From Mesorhizobium sp. WSM3860 (GTDB taxonomy: Bacteria > Pseudomonadota > Alphaproteobacteria > Rhizobiales > Rhizobiaceae): a DNA stretch of 64,000 bases. Below, piece by piece: positions 17,773 to 27,476 of the stretch; within the stretch, counting starts at the first letter, position 1; every line of letters begins with the position of its first letter. A program made the position numbers and the translations under genes. Where the stretch lies: the NCBI RefSeq assembly GCF_002294995.1, contig NZ_NSGF01000001.1, positions 186,001 to 250,000 on the forward strand. The letters run 5' to 3'. The notes beneath the pieces are model-generated. The model saw only the letters and a list, made by a program, of their open reading frames with translations. It was not told the DNA's origin and made no database searches.

Positions 17773-18873
17773 TCAGCCTCTCAGCGCGGCAGAGATCGCT
17801 TGCAACCCGCCGCGCAATCCCGCCTCGTTAGGCCAGCCGAAGCCGACGCGGAAGAATCGCTTCGGCATTTCAAACCAATGGCCGGGACCGACATAAGTGC
17901 CGTGCTCTTCCAGGAGCCGCGCGTAGAATCGGTCGAGGTCGAAACCCGCATCGACATTCAGCCGCAGGAAGCCGACCACACCGCCCTGCGGCCGCACCCA
18001 GTCGACCAGCGGCTCGCCGTCGATCCAGGCCTGGACGATATCGCGACGCTTGGCCATCTGCGGCAGCAACGATGCAAGGAAAGTATCGCGGCGCTCGAGC
18101 ATGGAGCGTGCGATCGCCTCGTCGATGACGCTGCCGCAGATGCCGATCTGCTCCTTGGCGGCGAGGAACGTCTCTTGCAGACCCTTGTCCTTGCTGACCA
18201 GCCAGCCGATCCGGATGCCCGGAATGCCAAATGCTTTTGACAGGGAACAGACGCTGATCGCGCGTGGACTGAGCGATGCCGCGGAGGGGAGGCGCTCGCC
18301 ATAGGAGAGATCGCGATAGGTCTCGTCAACCAGAAGCCGGCAGCGGCGACTTTCCGCAAGGGCGACCAGCGCATCGAGATCGGCGCGGGTCATCATCGTG
18401 CCGGTCGGGTTGTGCGGGCAGGTGACGCTGATCAGCCTGGTGTTCGGCTGCACAGCCGCCGCGACGCGCGCGACATCGACGGCGAAGCCCTCGTCGAAAT
18501 CGAGATCGACATAGCTGATGGCGCAGCCGATTGCCTTGGGCGTCTCGATGTTGGTGGCATAGTTCGGCCGCACGACGACGAGATGGTCATCGGCTGAAAG
18601 CAGCGAGCTGGCGATGATAAACAAGGCGCCGGCAGCGCCGGCGGTCACCAGCACGTCGTCCGCGGAAAGCCCTTTGTCCTGCCCGGCGATCAGCGCGCGC
18701 AATTCCTTGTCGCCGCGATGCTCGCCGTAGAACAAAGTGAGGTCGGGCAGCGACAGGCCGATGTCGGAAAGCTTCTGGTCGGCGATCGAGCTTTCGGAGA
18801 GATTGAAGCGGATGCGATCGTAGCCGTATTCCTCCGGCGCTTCCTTCTCGATCACCATCCTTGCGTAGTTCAT
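17773..18873 (-). CDS. PLP-dependent aminotransferase, class I/II
   Basis: A fold-type I aminotransferase of 366 residues. Visible features are the VTAGAAGALFIIASSLLS cofactor region, SVTCPHNPTGTMMTRADLDA, LVDETYRDLSYGE with the PLP-ring Asp, and the Schiff-base lysine Lys213 in CSLSKAFGIPGIRIGW, followed by the substrate Arg region. The ATG at 18873 has a strong GGGAGC upstream and begins MNYARMVIEKEAPE; an in-frame start at 18909 is weaker. Substrate is unassigned. It stands alone between the MFS exporter and mucR. Confidence 0.88.
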   Translation of the reverse strand: MNYARMVIEKEAPEEYGYDRIRFNLSESSIADQKLSDIGLSLPDLTLFYGEHRGDKELRALIAGQDKGLSADDVLVTAGAAGALFIIASSLLSADDHLVVVRPNYATNIETPKAIGCAISYVDLDFDEGFAVDVARVAAAVQPNTRLISVTCPHNPTGTMMTRADLDALVALAESRRCRLLVDETYRDLSYGERLPSAASLSPRAISVCSLSKAFGIPGIRIGWLVSKDKGLQETFLAAKEQIGICGSVIDEAIARSMLERRDTFLASLLPQMAKRRDIVQAWIDGEPLVDWVRPQGGVVGFLRLNVDAGFDLDRFYARLLEEHGTYVGPGHWFEMPKRFFRVGFGWPNEAGLRGGLQAISAALRG

Positions 18874-18981
18874 GGCAGCTCCCGAAGTAATCCGGCGTAT
18901 CCAAGCCATAAAAGCAGGAAGCCTGCCAAGGCGGATTCCTTGGCAGGCTTCTTCAAATCATTGGCACAGGGCCGATATCGT

Positions 18982-19446
18982 TTAGGCGGGGGCCTTGGCC
19001 TTCCGGGCCTTGGCGGGCTTCGCCGGCTCGGCTTCCGCCTTGCGACCGAGGCCGATCGACTTGGCGAGCTCGGAGCGCGACGCCGCGTAATTGGGCGCAA
19101 CCATCGGGTAGTCTGCCGGCAGGCCCCATTTGGTCCGGTAGGCCTCCGGGCTCAGCCCGAAATGCACGCCGATATGACGCTTCAGCGATTTGAACTTCTT
19201 CCCGTCCTCGAGGCAGATGATGTAGTCCGGCGTCACCGAGCGCCGGGGATTGACGGCAGGAACGGGCGGCGGTGCCGGCGGGGTCGGCGGCTGGTTCAGC
19301 CCGCCGATCGAGGAGGCGACACTGGCGATGAGCTCGCCCAGGCCCGAAGCAGGCAGCCGGTTCTTGGCGACATAGGCCGACACGATGTGGGCGGTGAGCT
19401 CGAGCAGGTCGACATCTTCCTTGGCTGTATTGGTGTCCTCGTCCAC
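18982..19446 (-). CDS. Ros/MucR-family transcriptional regulator, zinc-site variant
   Basis: A 154-residue H-NS-like regulator of surface polysaccharides, motility and virulence or symbiosis genes. An N-terminal helical oligomerisation region is followed by a Pro-rich linker (residues 52-66) and a Ros-type finger at 78-95. The finger reads CLEDGKKFKSLKRHIGVHFG: Cys78, then Asp81 where Ros has its second Cys, then His91 and His95. Mesorhizobium proteins with this change are known to fold without structural zinc. The basic region GLSPEAYRTKWGLPADYPMV is intact. The C-terminal tail is Lys/Ala-rich, which is longer than in MucR. Confidence 0.92.
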   Translation of the reverse strand: MDEDTNTAKEDVDLLELTAHIVSAYVAKNRLPASGLGELIASVASSIGGLNQPPTPPAPPPVPAVNPRRSVTPDYIICLEDGKKFKSLKRHIGVHFGLSPEAYRTKWGLPADYPMVAPNYAASRSELAKSIGLGRKAEAEPAKPAKARKAKAPA

Positions 19447-19508
19447 GTCATTCCTCCTCTATGCCGCACGGCTGCAAATCGGGATGTAAAATCAGCGCGC
19501 TGCCGCGC

Positions 19509-19524
19509 CCTTGGCGCGCCAAGG
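19509..19524. promoter_or_regulatory. Perfect 16-bp palindrome in the mucR leader
   Basis: ccttggcgcgccaagg is a perfect dyad about 63-78 bases upstream of the mucR start codon. Further upstream, 19590-19636 is sharply AT-rich (ttattttgaacaactatact) with several TpA steps, the type of site MucR proteins bind in their own promoters. Autoregulation is therefore plausible but not shown; the palindrome may equally be an mRNA hairpin. Confidence 0.4.
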
Positions 19525-19636
19525 CAGGCGCATGTGCGGCAGGCCGGCGGATTCCTAGTCGGCAAATCTGCGCGGCGCAACGACAGGTCGTGCGACTACA
19601 CGTTATTTTGAACAACTATACTGAAAAGTAAAAATA

Positions 19637-20341
19637 TCAGACGATCAGCGCCTTGTCGCGCCACAGTCGAAATCCGCCTTCGAAGGCGCGTGTGTTGTCG
19701 CCGCGCCTGGATTTTTCAGGCAATTCATCGAGCTTGTCGACATTGCCGCCGCCGATGACCACATAGTCAGGCTGCAAGGCGGCGCGAAGCCGGTTGACGA
19801 CATCGAAAACGTACCTGCGCCATTTTTTCTTGCCATGCTTTTCCAGGCCGCGCTCGCCGACATAGTCCTCAAAGCTGCCGCCCTTCTTGTAAGGAAGATG
19901 AGCAAGCTCCATCGGCTGCCCGACATTGTCGAGGATCATGGCGGCGCCCAAGCCGGTGCCGAGGCCGAGGAACAGCATACGGCCGCCGTCATAGCTGCCG
20001 ATTGCCTGCAGCAGCGCGTCGTTGACGACCTTGACCGGCTTGCCGAAGGCGGCGGCGAAATCATAGCCGTTCCAGCCCTTGCCGAGATTGAAGGGATCGA
20101 GCGAAGGCTTGTTGTCCCTGACCGGGCCCGGATAGCCCATCGAAATGACGTCGTAATCCAGGCCCTCGGCCAGCTTCTTCACCGAAGCCACCATCTGCTC
20201 AGGTGTCAGGCCCGGCCCGGACTCGGTGCGGCGCATCTCGCCGCCGGCGCTGGTGAGAATTTTCACACGCGATCCGCCGACGTCTATGGTGAGGACGACC
20301 TGCCCGTCCTTCGTCGGAGCCCGTTCTGTTGCTTTCGCCAT
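19637..20341 (-). CDS. ppgK: ROK-family kinase, polyphosphate glucokinase-like
   Basis: Predicted to phosphorylate glucose to glucose-6-phosphate with polyphosphate and/or ATP. The 234-residue protein has the phosphate-1 loop VLTIDVGGSRVKIL, VVNDALLQAIGSYDGG with the catalytic Asp, and LFLGLGTGLGAAMIL. The tail stretch GERGLEKHGKKKWRRYVFDV is typical of PpgK, although the classical polyP signature is not obvious, so phosphoryl donor choice is uncertain. The start at 20341 has GGGGGATGGG upstream. It lies 16 bases after zwf in one minus-strand run with gnd and a GH15 hydrolase. Confidence 0.78.
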   Translation of the reverse strand: MAKATERAPTKDGQVVLTIDVGGSRVKILTSAGGEMRRTESGPGLTPEQMVASVKKLAEGLDYDVISMGYPGPVRDNKPSLDPFNLGKGWNGYDFAAAFGKPVKVVNDALLQAIGSYDGGRMLFLGLGTGLGAAMILDNVGQPMELAHLPYKKGGSFEDYVGERGLEKHGKKKWRRYVFDVVNRLRAALQPDYVVIGGGNVDKLDELPEKSRRGDNTRAFEGGFRLWRDKALIV

Positions 20342-20357
20342 CCCATCCCCCGAGAAG

Positions 20358-21734
20358 CTATTTCGTCGGATTGATCCAGCCATTGGGCGGGCCGAAGCCG
20401 TTCATGGCGTCGGCGGGCCCCCAGGTCTTCGGCGCGTAAATCGGAGGCGGCGTGGTGTCGCCAAGCACCGGTCCGACGATCCGCCACGCAAGCTCCGCCG
20501 CGTCCTGGCGCGTGAAGAGCTGGCCGTTGCCGTTCATGGCGTCGCCGATCAGCCGCTCATAGGGCGGCATGTCGCCCTTGGTGTCGTCGAGCGCGGTCAA
20601 TTCCACCTGTTCGCCGATCATGTCGTCGCCGGCTACCTTGCGCTGGGCGCCGATCGAGATCGCCACCTGCGGATCGATACGGAAACGGACATAGTTGGCG
20701 TCGCCCGGCTTGATCGGATCGAAGACGTCGAGCGGCGGACGCTTCAGCCGCACGATCACTTCTGTCGCATGCACCGGCATGTTCTTGCCGGCGCGGATGA
20801 AGAAGGGCACGTCCTGCCAGCGCCAAGTGTCGACGAAGAAGCGCACCGCGGCGAAGGTCTCGACCGGCGAGTTCGGCCGCACGCCCGGCTCGGCCAGATA
20901 GCCGTCGAACTGGCCGCGCACGACATCGTCCTTGGTCAAGGTGCGGATGGCGCGCAGCACCTGCACCTTCTCGTCGATCAAATCGTCGGCAGAGCGGCCG
21001 ACCGGCGGCTCCATGGCTAAAAGCAACAGGATGTTGAGCAGGTGGTTCTCGATGACGTCGCGGATGCAGCCGACATCGTCATAGAATTTACCGCGGCCTT
21101 CGATGCCGAAATCCTCGGCCATGGTTATCTGCACGCTCTCGACGAAGTTGCGGTTCCAGATCGGCTCGAGGAAGGCGTTGGCGAAACGGAAATAGAGCAG
21201 GTTCTGGATCGCTTCCTTGCCGAGATAATGGTCGATGCGGAAGATCGACTGTTCGTCGAACACCAGGTGCAACACCCGGTTCAGCCAGCGGGCCGACTGC
21301 AAATCGTGGCCGAAAGGCTTTTCGACCATCAATCTGGCGCCCCGCGCGGTGCCGGATTGCTCGAGGCCCTGGACGACGGTTTCGAACATCGTGGGCGGCA
21401 CTGCCATGTAATGCAGCGGCCGCTGCGCCGAGCCGAGCGCCGCCTTCAATTTCTCGAATGTCGCCGGGTCGCGATAGTCGCCGCTGACATAGCGCAGCAG
21501 CGAGGCGAGCTTGGCGAACACCTTGTCGTCGACGGCGCCCAGCGTATTGACGATGCCGTCGCGGGCACGGTCCACCAGCTTCGCGAGATCCCAAGGATCG
21601 AAGGCGACGCCGATCACCGGCTCGCTCAGCGCCCCCTTGGAGACCATGTGATAGAGCGCCGGAAATATCTTCTTGTGCGCAAGGTCGCCGGTCGCTCCGA
21701 AAAGCACCAGCGTGTCGGACCTCTCCTGGCTCAT
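20358..21734 (-). CDS. zwf: Glucose-6-phosphate 1-dehydrogenase
   Basis: Oxidises glucose-6-phosphate to 6-phosphogluconolactone. 458 residues. Motifs: [19 protein letters not shown] (NADP loop), [20 protein letters not shown], and the active-site [19 protein letters not shown] with catalytic His. The ATG at 21734 begins [13 protein letters not shown]; a longer frame to 21773 overlaps gnd and lacks a good ribosome site. No 6-phosphogluconolactonase gene lies beside it, so the lactone must be opened by an enzyme elsewhere or spontaneously. Confidence 0.95.
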   Translation of the reverse strand: MSQERSDTLVLFGATGDLAHKKIFPALYHMVSKGALSEPVIGVAFDPWDLAKLVDRARDGIVNTLGAVDDKVFAKLASLLRYVSGDYRDPATFEKLKAALGSAQRPLHYMAVPPTMFETVVQGLEQSGTARGARLMVEKPFGHDLQSARWLNRVLHLVFDEQSIFRIDHYLGKEAIQNLLYFRFANAFLEPIWNRNFVESVQITMAEDFGIEGRGKFYDDVGCIRDVIENHLLNILLLLAMEPPVGRSADDLIDEKVQVLRAIRTLTKDDVVRGQFDGYLAEPGVRPNSPVETFAAVRFFVDTWRWQDVPFFIRAGKNMPVHATEVIVRLKRPPLDVFDPIKPGDANYVRFRIDPQVAISIGAQRKVAGDDMIGEQVELTALDDTKGDMPPYERLIGDAMNGNGQLFTRQDAAELAWRIVGPVLGDTTPPPIYAPKTWGPADAMNGFGPPNGWINPTK

Positions 21735-21750
21735 CCCGTCGCTCCCGCTC

Positions 21751-22758
21751 TCACGCCTTCGGCTTTTCGACATGGCCGCCGAAAGCGTAGCGCATGGCGG
21801 ACAAGAGCTTATCGGCGAAGGCGGATTCGCCTTGCGAGGAGAAGCGGTCGAACAGCGCCGAGGAGAGCACCGGCGCCGGAACGCCGGTGTCGATCGCGGC
21901 CTTCAAGGTCCAGCGGCCTTCGCCGGAATCGGAGACGCGGCCGCCGAACTGGGCGAGCGACGGATCGTTCTTCAGCGCGCCGGCGGTGAGATCGAGCAGC
22001 CAGGAGCCGATGACGCTGCCGTGCCGCCAGACCTCGGCCACGGCGGGCAGGTCGATGTCGAACTGGTAGTATTGCGGGCTTTCGAGCGGGCTGGTTTCGG
22101 CGTCCGCCGTGCGGGCGCGCTTGCCGGCATTGGCGGATTTCAGGATGTTGATGCCCTCGGCGTAAGCGGCCATGACGCCGTATTCGATGCCGTTATGAAC
22201 CATTTTGACGAAATGGCCGGCGCCGCTCGGCCCGCAGTGCAGATAGCCGTAAGGCGCGGTTCCGGCGTCCTTCGACGGACTGGAGCCTGGGTCGGCACCC
22301 GGCGCCAGCGTGGCGAAGACCGAATCCAGGTGCTTCACGGCGTCGTCGGGGCCGCCGATCATCAGGCAGTAGCCGCGCTCCAGCCCCCAGACGCCGCCGC
22401 TGGTGCCGACATCGATGAAATTGATGCCCTTGGTCGCCAGCTTCGCCGCCTGGTCGACGGCGTCGTGATAATAGGAATTGCCGCCGTCGATTATGATATC
22501 GCCCGGCTCCATCAGAGCCGCCACCTGGTCGACGATCCTGCCGGTGATCGCCGCCGGCAGCATCAGCCAGGCACAGCGCGGCTTGGCGAGCTTGGCGACG
22601 AACTCCTCCAGCGAGGCGGCGCCGATGGCACCGTCCTTGACCATGCCGGCGACGCTTGCCGAATTGATGTCGTAGACGACGCATTCGTGGCCGTCGCGCA
22701 TCAGGCGACGCACCATGTTGGCGCCCATCCTGCCCAGTCCCATCATTCCGATCTGCAT
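21751..22758 (-). CDS. gnd: 6-phosphogluconate dehydrogenase, decarboxylating (short, NAD-type)
   Basis: Converts 6-phosphogluconate to ribulose-5-phosphate and CO2. At 335 residues it belongs to the short GntZ/YqeC-type group, which often prefers NAD, rather than the 470-residue GndA. The N-terminal [57 protein letters not shown] and the catalytic Lys region [16 protein letters not shown] are clear. It is 16 bases upstream of zwf and 31 bases downstream of the GH15 gene's own end is on the other side, so the order of transcription is GH15, gnd reading... both on minus with gnd upstream of zwf and ppgK. Confidence 0.92.
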   Translation of the reverse strand: MQIGMMGLGRMGANMVRRLMRDGHECVVYDINSASVAGMVKDGAIGAASLEEFVAKLAKPRCAWLMLPAAITGRIVDQVAALMEPGDIIIDGGNSYYHDAVDQAAKLATKGINFIDVGTSGGVWGLERGYCLMIGGPDDAVKHLDSVFATLAPGADPGSSPSKDAGTAPYGYLHCGPSGAGHFVKMVHNGIEYGVMAAYAEGINILKSANAGKRARTADAETSPLESPQYYQFDIDLPAVAEVWRHGSVIGSWLLDLTAGALKNDPSLAQFGGRVSDSGEGRWTLKAAIDTGVPAPVLSSALFDRFSSQGESAFADKLLSAMRYAFGGHVEKPKA

Positions 22759-22789
22759 GGTGTTATCCTAATAGCTTGAGGAAAGAACC

Positions 22790-25207
22790 TTACTGGCTAT
22801 CCGAAGGATCGATGCCGACGGTGAAGTCGACATTCTCCCAACGGCTAGCTTCGGGCCAGAAAAATGTGAAGACGACCGCCGATCCCGGCTGCAGGTCGGC
22901 GACATCCAGGTCAACCAGGTGAACGCCGAAGGCGTTCTCGACCGTGTTGTCGTCGCGCATCGTCAGCCACTTGTCGCTACTCCAGTGAACCACCCCGCGC
23001 GCCGCAAGTTCCACGCGCAGGAGCTTGCCGGCGGGAAGAGAGCGGATCTTGTTGTTGAAGCGCCATGTCCTGAACGGCGATACGGTTTTGCGCTTGATGT
23101 AGCGCTCGAGGCCTTGCGGCGGCATGTCGAAAACCGTGCCGTCGCGCAGCGAGCGCAACAGCTTGATATGCTCGGCATGCGCCCAGACCAGCGGCATGGC
23201 GCTGCCCGATGGCGCGCCGAGCCGCAATTCGTGCTCCGGCAGGTCGGGTCTGTCCCAGACCTGTTCCGGCAGCAGGCCGCCGGGTCCGGCCGAACGCTCG
23301 AACGTTTCGAGCAGTTCCGCCGCTTTGCCGGGTCGCCCGGCGGCCAGCTCGTAATGCGCGCGCTCACCGGCGAGCAGCGGCCAGGGCCGGCCCCGGCCGG
23401 TGCCGTCGAAAGGCGAGCCGTCCTCATGCTCGCCATACCCGTCGCCGCTATATCGGTACCAGAGCGGACCCTGCGGCAGGTCGCAGCCCAAAAGCGCGTC
23501 GATGGCTTTGATGGTGTTCACGATGCGCGGATCGTCGGCGGCTCTCAGTCCGAAGCGGACCAGCGCCAGCGCGTCGGGACTTATGATGGCCTCGGCCGGC
23601 CGATGGCTATCGCCGGGCGGCCGATTCTTGATCGGCACGAAACCGTCCTTCGGAGAAGCTGCGCCGCCACCGTCGGGCGGTGCGATGCGGACATAGTAGC
23701 CGTCGATGCCCTCCCTGGCGCAGAGTTCGGTGCCGGTGACATAGGTCCAGCGCTCGATCTGGTCGTTACAGCAATCGGCGGTCTCCCGCAGATAGTTTGC
23801 CGGCTCTTTTTTGTCGCAAGCATCCAGCATGTCAGCCGCCGCAAGCAGCGCCGCGATCTCGACGGCCAGCGTGAACGGGCTGTAGCCGGCATCCTCTTCC
23901 CAGCGGTCCTCGGCGGTGACCGGGCCGTTGCGCACCACATAGGAAGCCGCGCTTTCGATCATGGGCAGGAAATCGTCGAGCTTCGCGCGCGGCAGATGGC
24001 CGGCGCGGCGGAGCGTGTCGGCAAGCAGCAGCGGAAAGGCGCATTCGTCCATCTGGATGCCAGACCAGTAGGGCGTGCCGCTCGACCAGCAGTTTTGCGG
24101 CCAATGACCGTCCGGCTGTTGGATCGAGCTGAGATAGGTGAGGATATCGAGCGCCTGTCTGGCGTCGCCGGCTGCAAGGAAGCCGCCCGCCGTTTCGGCC
24201 AGGTCGCGCGGCCAGACCAGATGGTAGCCGCCGAGATCGTCGTCGCCCTTGCTGAAGCCCCATGGGATCGAGAGACTGGCGACTGCGGCTCCAGGCCTGG
24301 CGATCGACAGATGCGAGGCAAGCACCGCGGTACTGACGCGGTAGGTGTTCCGGCCAGAGGCGGCTTGCCTGTCGAGCTTCTCCAGGCCGGACTGAAATTT
24401 CCGCCAGTTGGCGGCATAGGTTTCGGCGGCCGCATCGAAACCGTCCTTCAGGCTGGCCAGCGCGACCTCTGCCGCCTCCTCCGGCCAGGCGCCGAAGCCG
24501 AGCGCCAGCAATGCGGTACCCTTGCCTGGCGAGAAGCCGATCTCGCCGGTCAGCGCCACATTGCCATCCTCCGCGCGCTCAAAGGCAGGATCGAGCGCGC
24601 CGCCTTTCCGCAGCTGCTGCCAGCCGTCCGAGAAACCGACATAGCCGGCCGAGCAGGCGCCCCAGGGCAGCGAGGCGGCAAGCGCCACCGAGACGCCGCG
24701 GCCTGACGCAAAGAGGATACGCTGCCCCTTGTGCTCGCCGACCCAGGCGGTGTCGCCCATGCCGCGATTGACGAGATGCGGCGCGAGCAGCGCGTAGACC
24801 TGGTAGTCCGAGGCCGAGCCTTTGAGCGCCGCGAATGTGATTTCCTGCAGCAGAACGGGGTGTTTCGGATCCGTAACGATGCGCTTTTCAATCCGATAGG
24901 AGCCCGTGACCGCCGTGTTGACAAGTCGGTAGCCGGGCACGCCGGCTTCGAATGGCTCGATAAGGTGGGCGGCATCGCGTTTCTCTTCCGAGAAATAGCC
25001 ATCGGGACCGGTTATGATCAGCCCCATGTCGCGCGTGCAGGCGCTGTCGAGGCGCGGATAATAGACCTCGTTCAATATGCCGTGACTGATGGTGAACCAG
25101 AGCGGGCTTTTCGCTGAAAGCGCGGTGCCGACGCCGCTCTTGGCGCTTGATGTCCAGCGCGCGGGAATTCCCGGGGCGCCCTGAGCAACGGTCGGCGTCA
25201 CTGCCAT
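22790..25207 (-). CDS. Glycoside hydrolase family 15 (glucoamylase-like)
   Basis: An 805-residue enzyme with an N-terminal beta-sandwich and a C-terminal (alpha/alpha)6 barrel of glucan 1,4-alpha-glucosidases. Visible signatures: NEVYYPRLDSACTRDMGLII, GGYHLVWPRDLAETAGGFLA (catalytic-barrel motif) and WPQNCWSSGTPYWSGIQMDE with candidate catalytic acid, plus PWPLLAGERAHYELAAG near the end. No signal peptide is visible, so it likely acts in the cytoplasm on glycogen-derived or trehalose-like glucans. Start: ATG 25207 with AGGAGG just upstream; the frame stays open to 26551 but that part is antisense to the histidine kinase and is not coding. gnd, zwf and ppgK lie downstream on the same strand. 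Confidence 0.9.
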   Translation of the reverse strand: MAVTPTVAQGAPGIPARWTSSAKSGVGTALSAKSPLWFTISHGILNEVYYPRLDSACTRDMGLIITGPDGYFSEEKRDAAHLIEPFEAGVPGYRLVNTAVTGSYRIEKRIVTDPKHPVLLQEITFAALKGSASDYQVYALLAPHLVNRGMGDTAWVGEHKGQRILFASGRGVSVALAASLPWGACSAGYVGFSDGWQQLRKGGALDPAFERAEDGNVALTGEIGFSPGKGTALLALGFGAWPEEAAEVALASLKDGFDAAAETYAANWRKFQSGLEKLDRQAASGRNTYRVSTAVLASHLSIARPGAAVASLSIPWGFSKGDDDLGGYHLVWPRDLAETAGGFLAAGDARQALDILTYLSSIQQPDGHWPQNCWSSGTPYWSGIQMDECAFPLLLADTLRRAGHLPRAKLDDFLPMIESAASYVVRNGPVTAEDRWEEDAGYSPFTLAVEIAALLAAADMLDACDKKEPANYLRETADCCNDQIERWTYVTGTELCAREGIDGYYVRIAPPDGGGAASPKDGFVPIKNRPPGDSHRPAEAIISPDALALVRFGLRAADDPRIVNTIKAIDALLGCDLPQGPLWYRYSGDGYGEHEDGSPFDGTGRGRPWPLLAGERAHYELAAGRPGKAAELLETFERSAGPGGLLPEQVWDRPDLPEHELRLGAPSGSAMPLVWAHAEHIKLLRSLRDGTVFDMPPQGLERYIKRKTVSPFRTWRFNNKIRSLPAGKLLRVELAARGVVHWSSDKWLTMRDDNTVENAFGVHLVDLDVADLQPGSAVVFTFFWPEASRWENVDFTVGIDPSDSQ

Positions 25208-25435
25208 CAATTGGCCTCCTGGCATCGTTCCTAGACCAGGAGCCGGCGGCTTTTCAATCGACGCACCCGAAGTTGATCGGGCTCGGGTCGCGTGACCCAT
25301 CGTTGACAGCGGCGCCGTCAAGCGCTCACTATTTCTCGGGCAGGGAGGAACTGCGGAAAACAGGATCGAGGCCGCGCGGTGCAGCGCGGCTTGGCTGTCG
25401 TCCACGGCATTCATCAGGGCGAAAAGGGAGGAGAC

Positions 25436-26713
25436 ATGTCGGAGGTATCTCCCCAGCTGATCGATCGGCTGCTCGCAATCTCGCGGGCGCTCGCCGGCCA
25501 TATCGATCCGGGCTCCGCGTTCCGCGCGACCGCGATCGAAATCGGCACGCTCATCCCGCACGACCATATCGACTTGGCGGTGCTGTCGCTCGATGGGCGC
25601 ATGCATGCCTGCTACGAGGCCGGCTTCCATACTAGCTGGAGCGATTTGGCGCAGCATCCGGTCGAGGGCAGCCCGATCCGGCGCGTGCTGTGGGGCAACA
25701 CGCCTTATCTTCTGACCGACAATGCGCTTCTCGACGACCGATTCCACTTCGAGGGAGCGTTCGACGGGCCAATCTTCGCCGCCAAGCTGCGCAGCCGCAT
25801 CATCGTGCCGCTGCGGGCACGCGGCAGCGTGATCGGCGCGCTGAACATCAGCCGGCACAAGGCCGGCTGCTACACGCAAGCAGACGTCGAGGTCGCTCAG
25901 CAATGCGCCGACCTCATCGGGCCCTATATGTTCGCGCTGATCCAGACAGAGGAAGCGCGGCGCGCCATGCTCGCCGAAAGCGAGGCGCGCAACCGGGCTG
26001 AACTGCTGAGAGTCGGCGCCTCGCAGCTGACCGAGGGCATGGAGCGCGAGCGGCGCCGCATGGCCATGGACCTGCACGACCAGACGCTCGCCGACCTTGC
26101 CCGCATCGCACGTCAGGTTTCTGCGTTCCGCAGCCGCGGCGTGGCCCGGACGGCCCAGCTTGCCGATCTCGAGCAGGAGGTGGCGGGCTGCCTGGCGGAG
26201 CTGCGCCACATCGTCGACGACATGCGGCCGAGCGTCTTGGAGCTGTTCGGCCTGCGCGACGCCGTGGAGGCGCATCTCAACCGCAGCGTGGCGAGAGCCA
26301 AGCCGCCGATCGCGGTGCGCATCGCCGATACCAGCGGCGGCAGCGCCGACAGCCTGTCGGAAACGCTGCGCACGGCGCTCTACCGTATCGTGCAGGAAGC
26401 GATCAACAATGCGGTCCGCCATGCTGCGCCAAGCCGCATCGAGGTGCAACTGGCGTCGACCACAACCACATTCAGCGTGACGGTCACCGATGACGGGCAT
26501 GGCTGCGGCGCCGTCGATCCCGCCGCCCAAGGCGGCATCGGCCACATGCATACGCGAGCGGCCCTTGTCGGGGCGCGGCTGCGTTTCGAGCCGGCCGACC
26601 GCAAGGGCGGCACCAGGGTCGTCATCGAGATCGACCGCGAGTCCGCCGAGGCCAAGGCGGCGGCGTGCAGCACCGCGATAACCGAAGCTCAGCCGGTGGC
26701 GGAGGCAGTCTGA
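25436..26713 (+). CDS. GAF-domain sensor histidine kinase (NarL type)
   Basis: A 425-residue soluble kinase with no membrane segments. Residues about 20-165 form a GAF domain (HDHIDLAVLSLDGRMHACYE, SRIIVPLRARGSVIGALNIS). The HisKA_3 dimerisation helix carries the phospho-His in RRRMAMDLHDQTLADLARI near residue 225. The ATPase domain shows the N-box VQEAINNAVRHAA and the G-box VTDDGHGCG. The ATG at 25436 follows GGAGGAG. Its stop overlaps the start of the response regulator (TGATG), so the two are a co-translated pair. The signal sensed is unknown. Confidence 0.92.
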   Translation: MSEVSPQLIDRLLAISRALAGHIDPGSAFRATAIEIGTLIPHDHIDLAVLSLDGRMHACYEAGFHTSWSDLAQHPVEGSPIRRVLWGNTPYLLTDNALLDDRFHFEGAFDGPIFAAKLRSRIIVPLRARGSVIGALNISRHKAGCYTQADVEVAQQCADLIGPYMFALIQTEEARRAMLAESEARNRAELLRVGASQLTEGMERERRRMAMDLHDQTLADLARIARQVSAFRSRGVARTAQLADLEQEVAGCLAELRHIVDDMRPSVLELFGLRDAVEAHLNRSVARAKPPIAVRIADTSGGSADSLSETLRTALYRIVQEAINNAVRHAAPSRIEVQLASTTTTFSVTVTDDGHGCGAVDPAAQGGIGHMHTRAALVGARLRFEPADRKGGTRVVIEIDRESAEAKAAACSTAITEAQPVAEAV

Positions 26714-27453
26714 TGCTGGTCATGATCGCCGAAAATGACGGGCTGCACCGCACCTTCGCACGGCGGACCGTCGAGCAATTGTGGCCCGGAGATGTCGAGG
26801 TGATCGAAGCCGGCGACGGCGAGGACGCCATCAATCTTGCGGCGGAACGGCAGCCGCCGCATGTCGTGCTCGACCTGCAGCTGCCCAAGGCGACCGGGAT
26901 CGAGGTGGCGCGCGCCATCTGGAGCCAGCGCGCCGGCACGCATATCCTGTTCTGGTCGAACTTCGCCGACGAGGCCTATGTGCGCGGCGTGGCACGCATC
27001 GTGCCGCCGGGGTCGGTCTATGGCTATGTGCTGAAATCGGCGACGGAAGAAGGCATGCGCTCGGCGCTGCGCGGCGTGTTCCGCGAGGGGCATTGCATCA
27101 TCGACCGCGAGATCCGCGGCATCCAGCACCGTGTCCAGGACCGGTTCGAGGGCATTACCGACGGCGAGTATGAAAGCCTGATCGACATCGCGCTCGGCCT
27201 AACCGACCGAGCGATCGCGGCGAGGCGCGGCCTGTCAATCCGAGGCGCGCAGAGCCGCATCAAGCATGTCTACGACAAGCTGGGAATAGTGCCGCCGGAG
27301 GAGGGCACCGTCGAAGCGTCGGTGTTCAATTCGCGCACCCGCGCGATCTATCTGGCCATGGCGCGAGGCCTGATCAACATCGACGCGCTGCGACGCGAGC
27401 AGGAGCAGCTCGACGCCTGGCTCGCGCAGGCAACGCCGTTGCAGGATCATTAG
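26713..27453 (+). CDS. LuxR/NarL-type response regulator
   Basis: A 246-residue cognate partner of the upstream kinase. The receiver domain has the acidic pair in VMIAENDGLH, the phospho-Asp in VVLDLQLPKATG near residue 53 and a Lys in GYVLKSATEE near 113. The output domain, about residues 150-200, is LuxR-like (DGEYESLIDIALGLTDRAIA, RGAQSRIKHVYDKLG) but diverges from the usual LTxRE start. A further 45 residues follow it. Start ATG 26713 has GGAGG at 26701-26705. Confidence 0.88.
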   Translation: MLVMIAENDGLHRTFARRTVEQLWPGDVEVIEAGDGEDAINLAAERQPPHVVLDLQLPKATGIEVARAIWSQRAGTHILFWSNFADEAYVRGVARIVPPGSVYGYVLKSATEEGMRSALRGVFREGHCIIDREIRGIQHRVQDRFEGITDGEYESLIDIALGLTDRAIAARRGLSIRGAQSRIKHVYDKLGIVPPEEGTVEASVFNSRTRAIYLAMARGLINIDALRREQEQLDAWLAQATPLQDH

Positions 27454-27476
27454 GTTCCGCCCTGCATCCGAATAGC

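Noticed and set aside
25303..25332. Sigma-70 promoter before the histidine kinase (ttgaca with cactat)
   Set aside because: The -35 is perfect but no -10 at 16-18 bases matches well enough.
25208..26551. N-terminal extension of the GH15 frame to make a 1253-residue protein
   Set aside because: The extension is exactly antisense to the histidine kinase, has no domain, and ATG 25207 has an excellent ribosome site.
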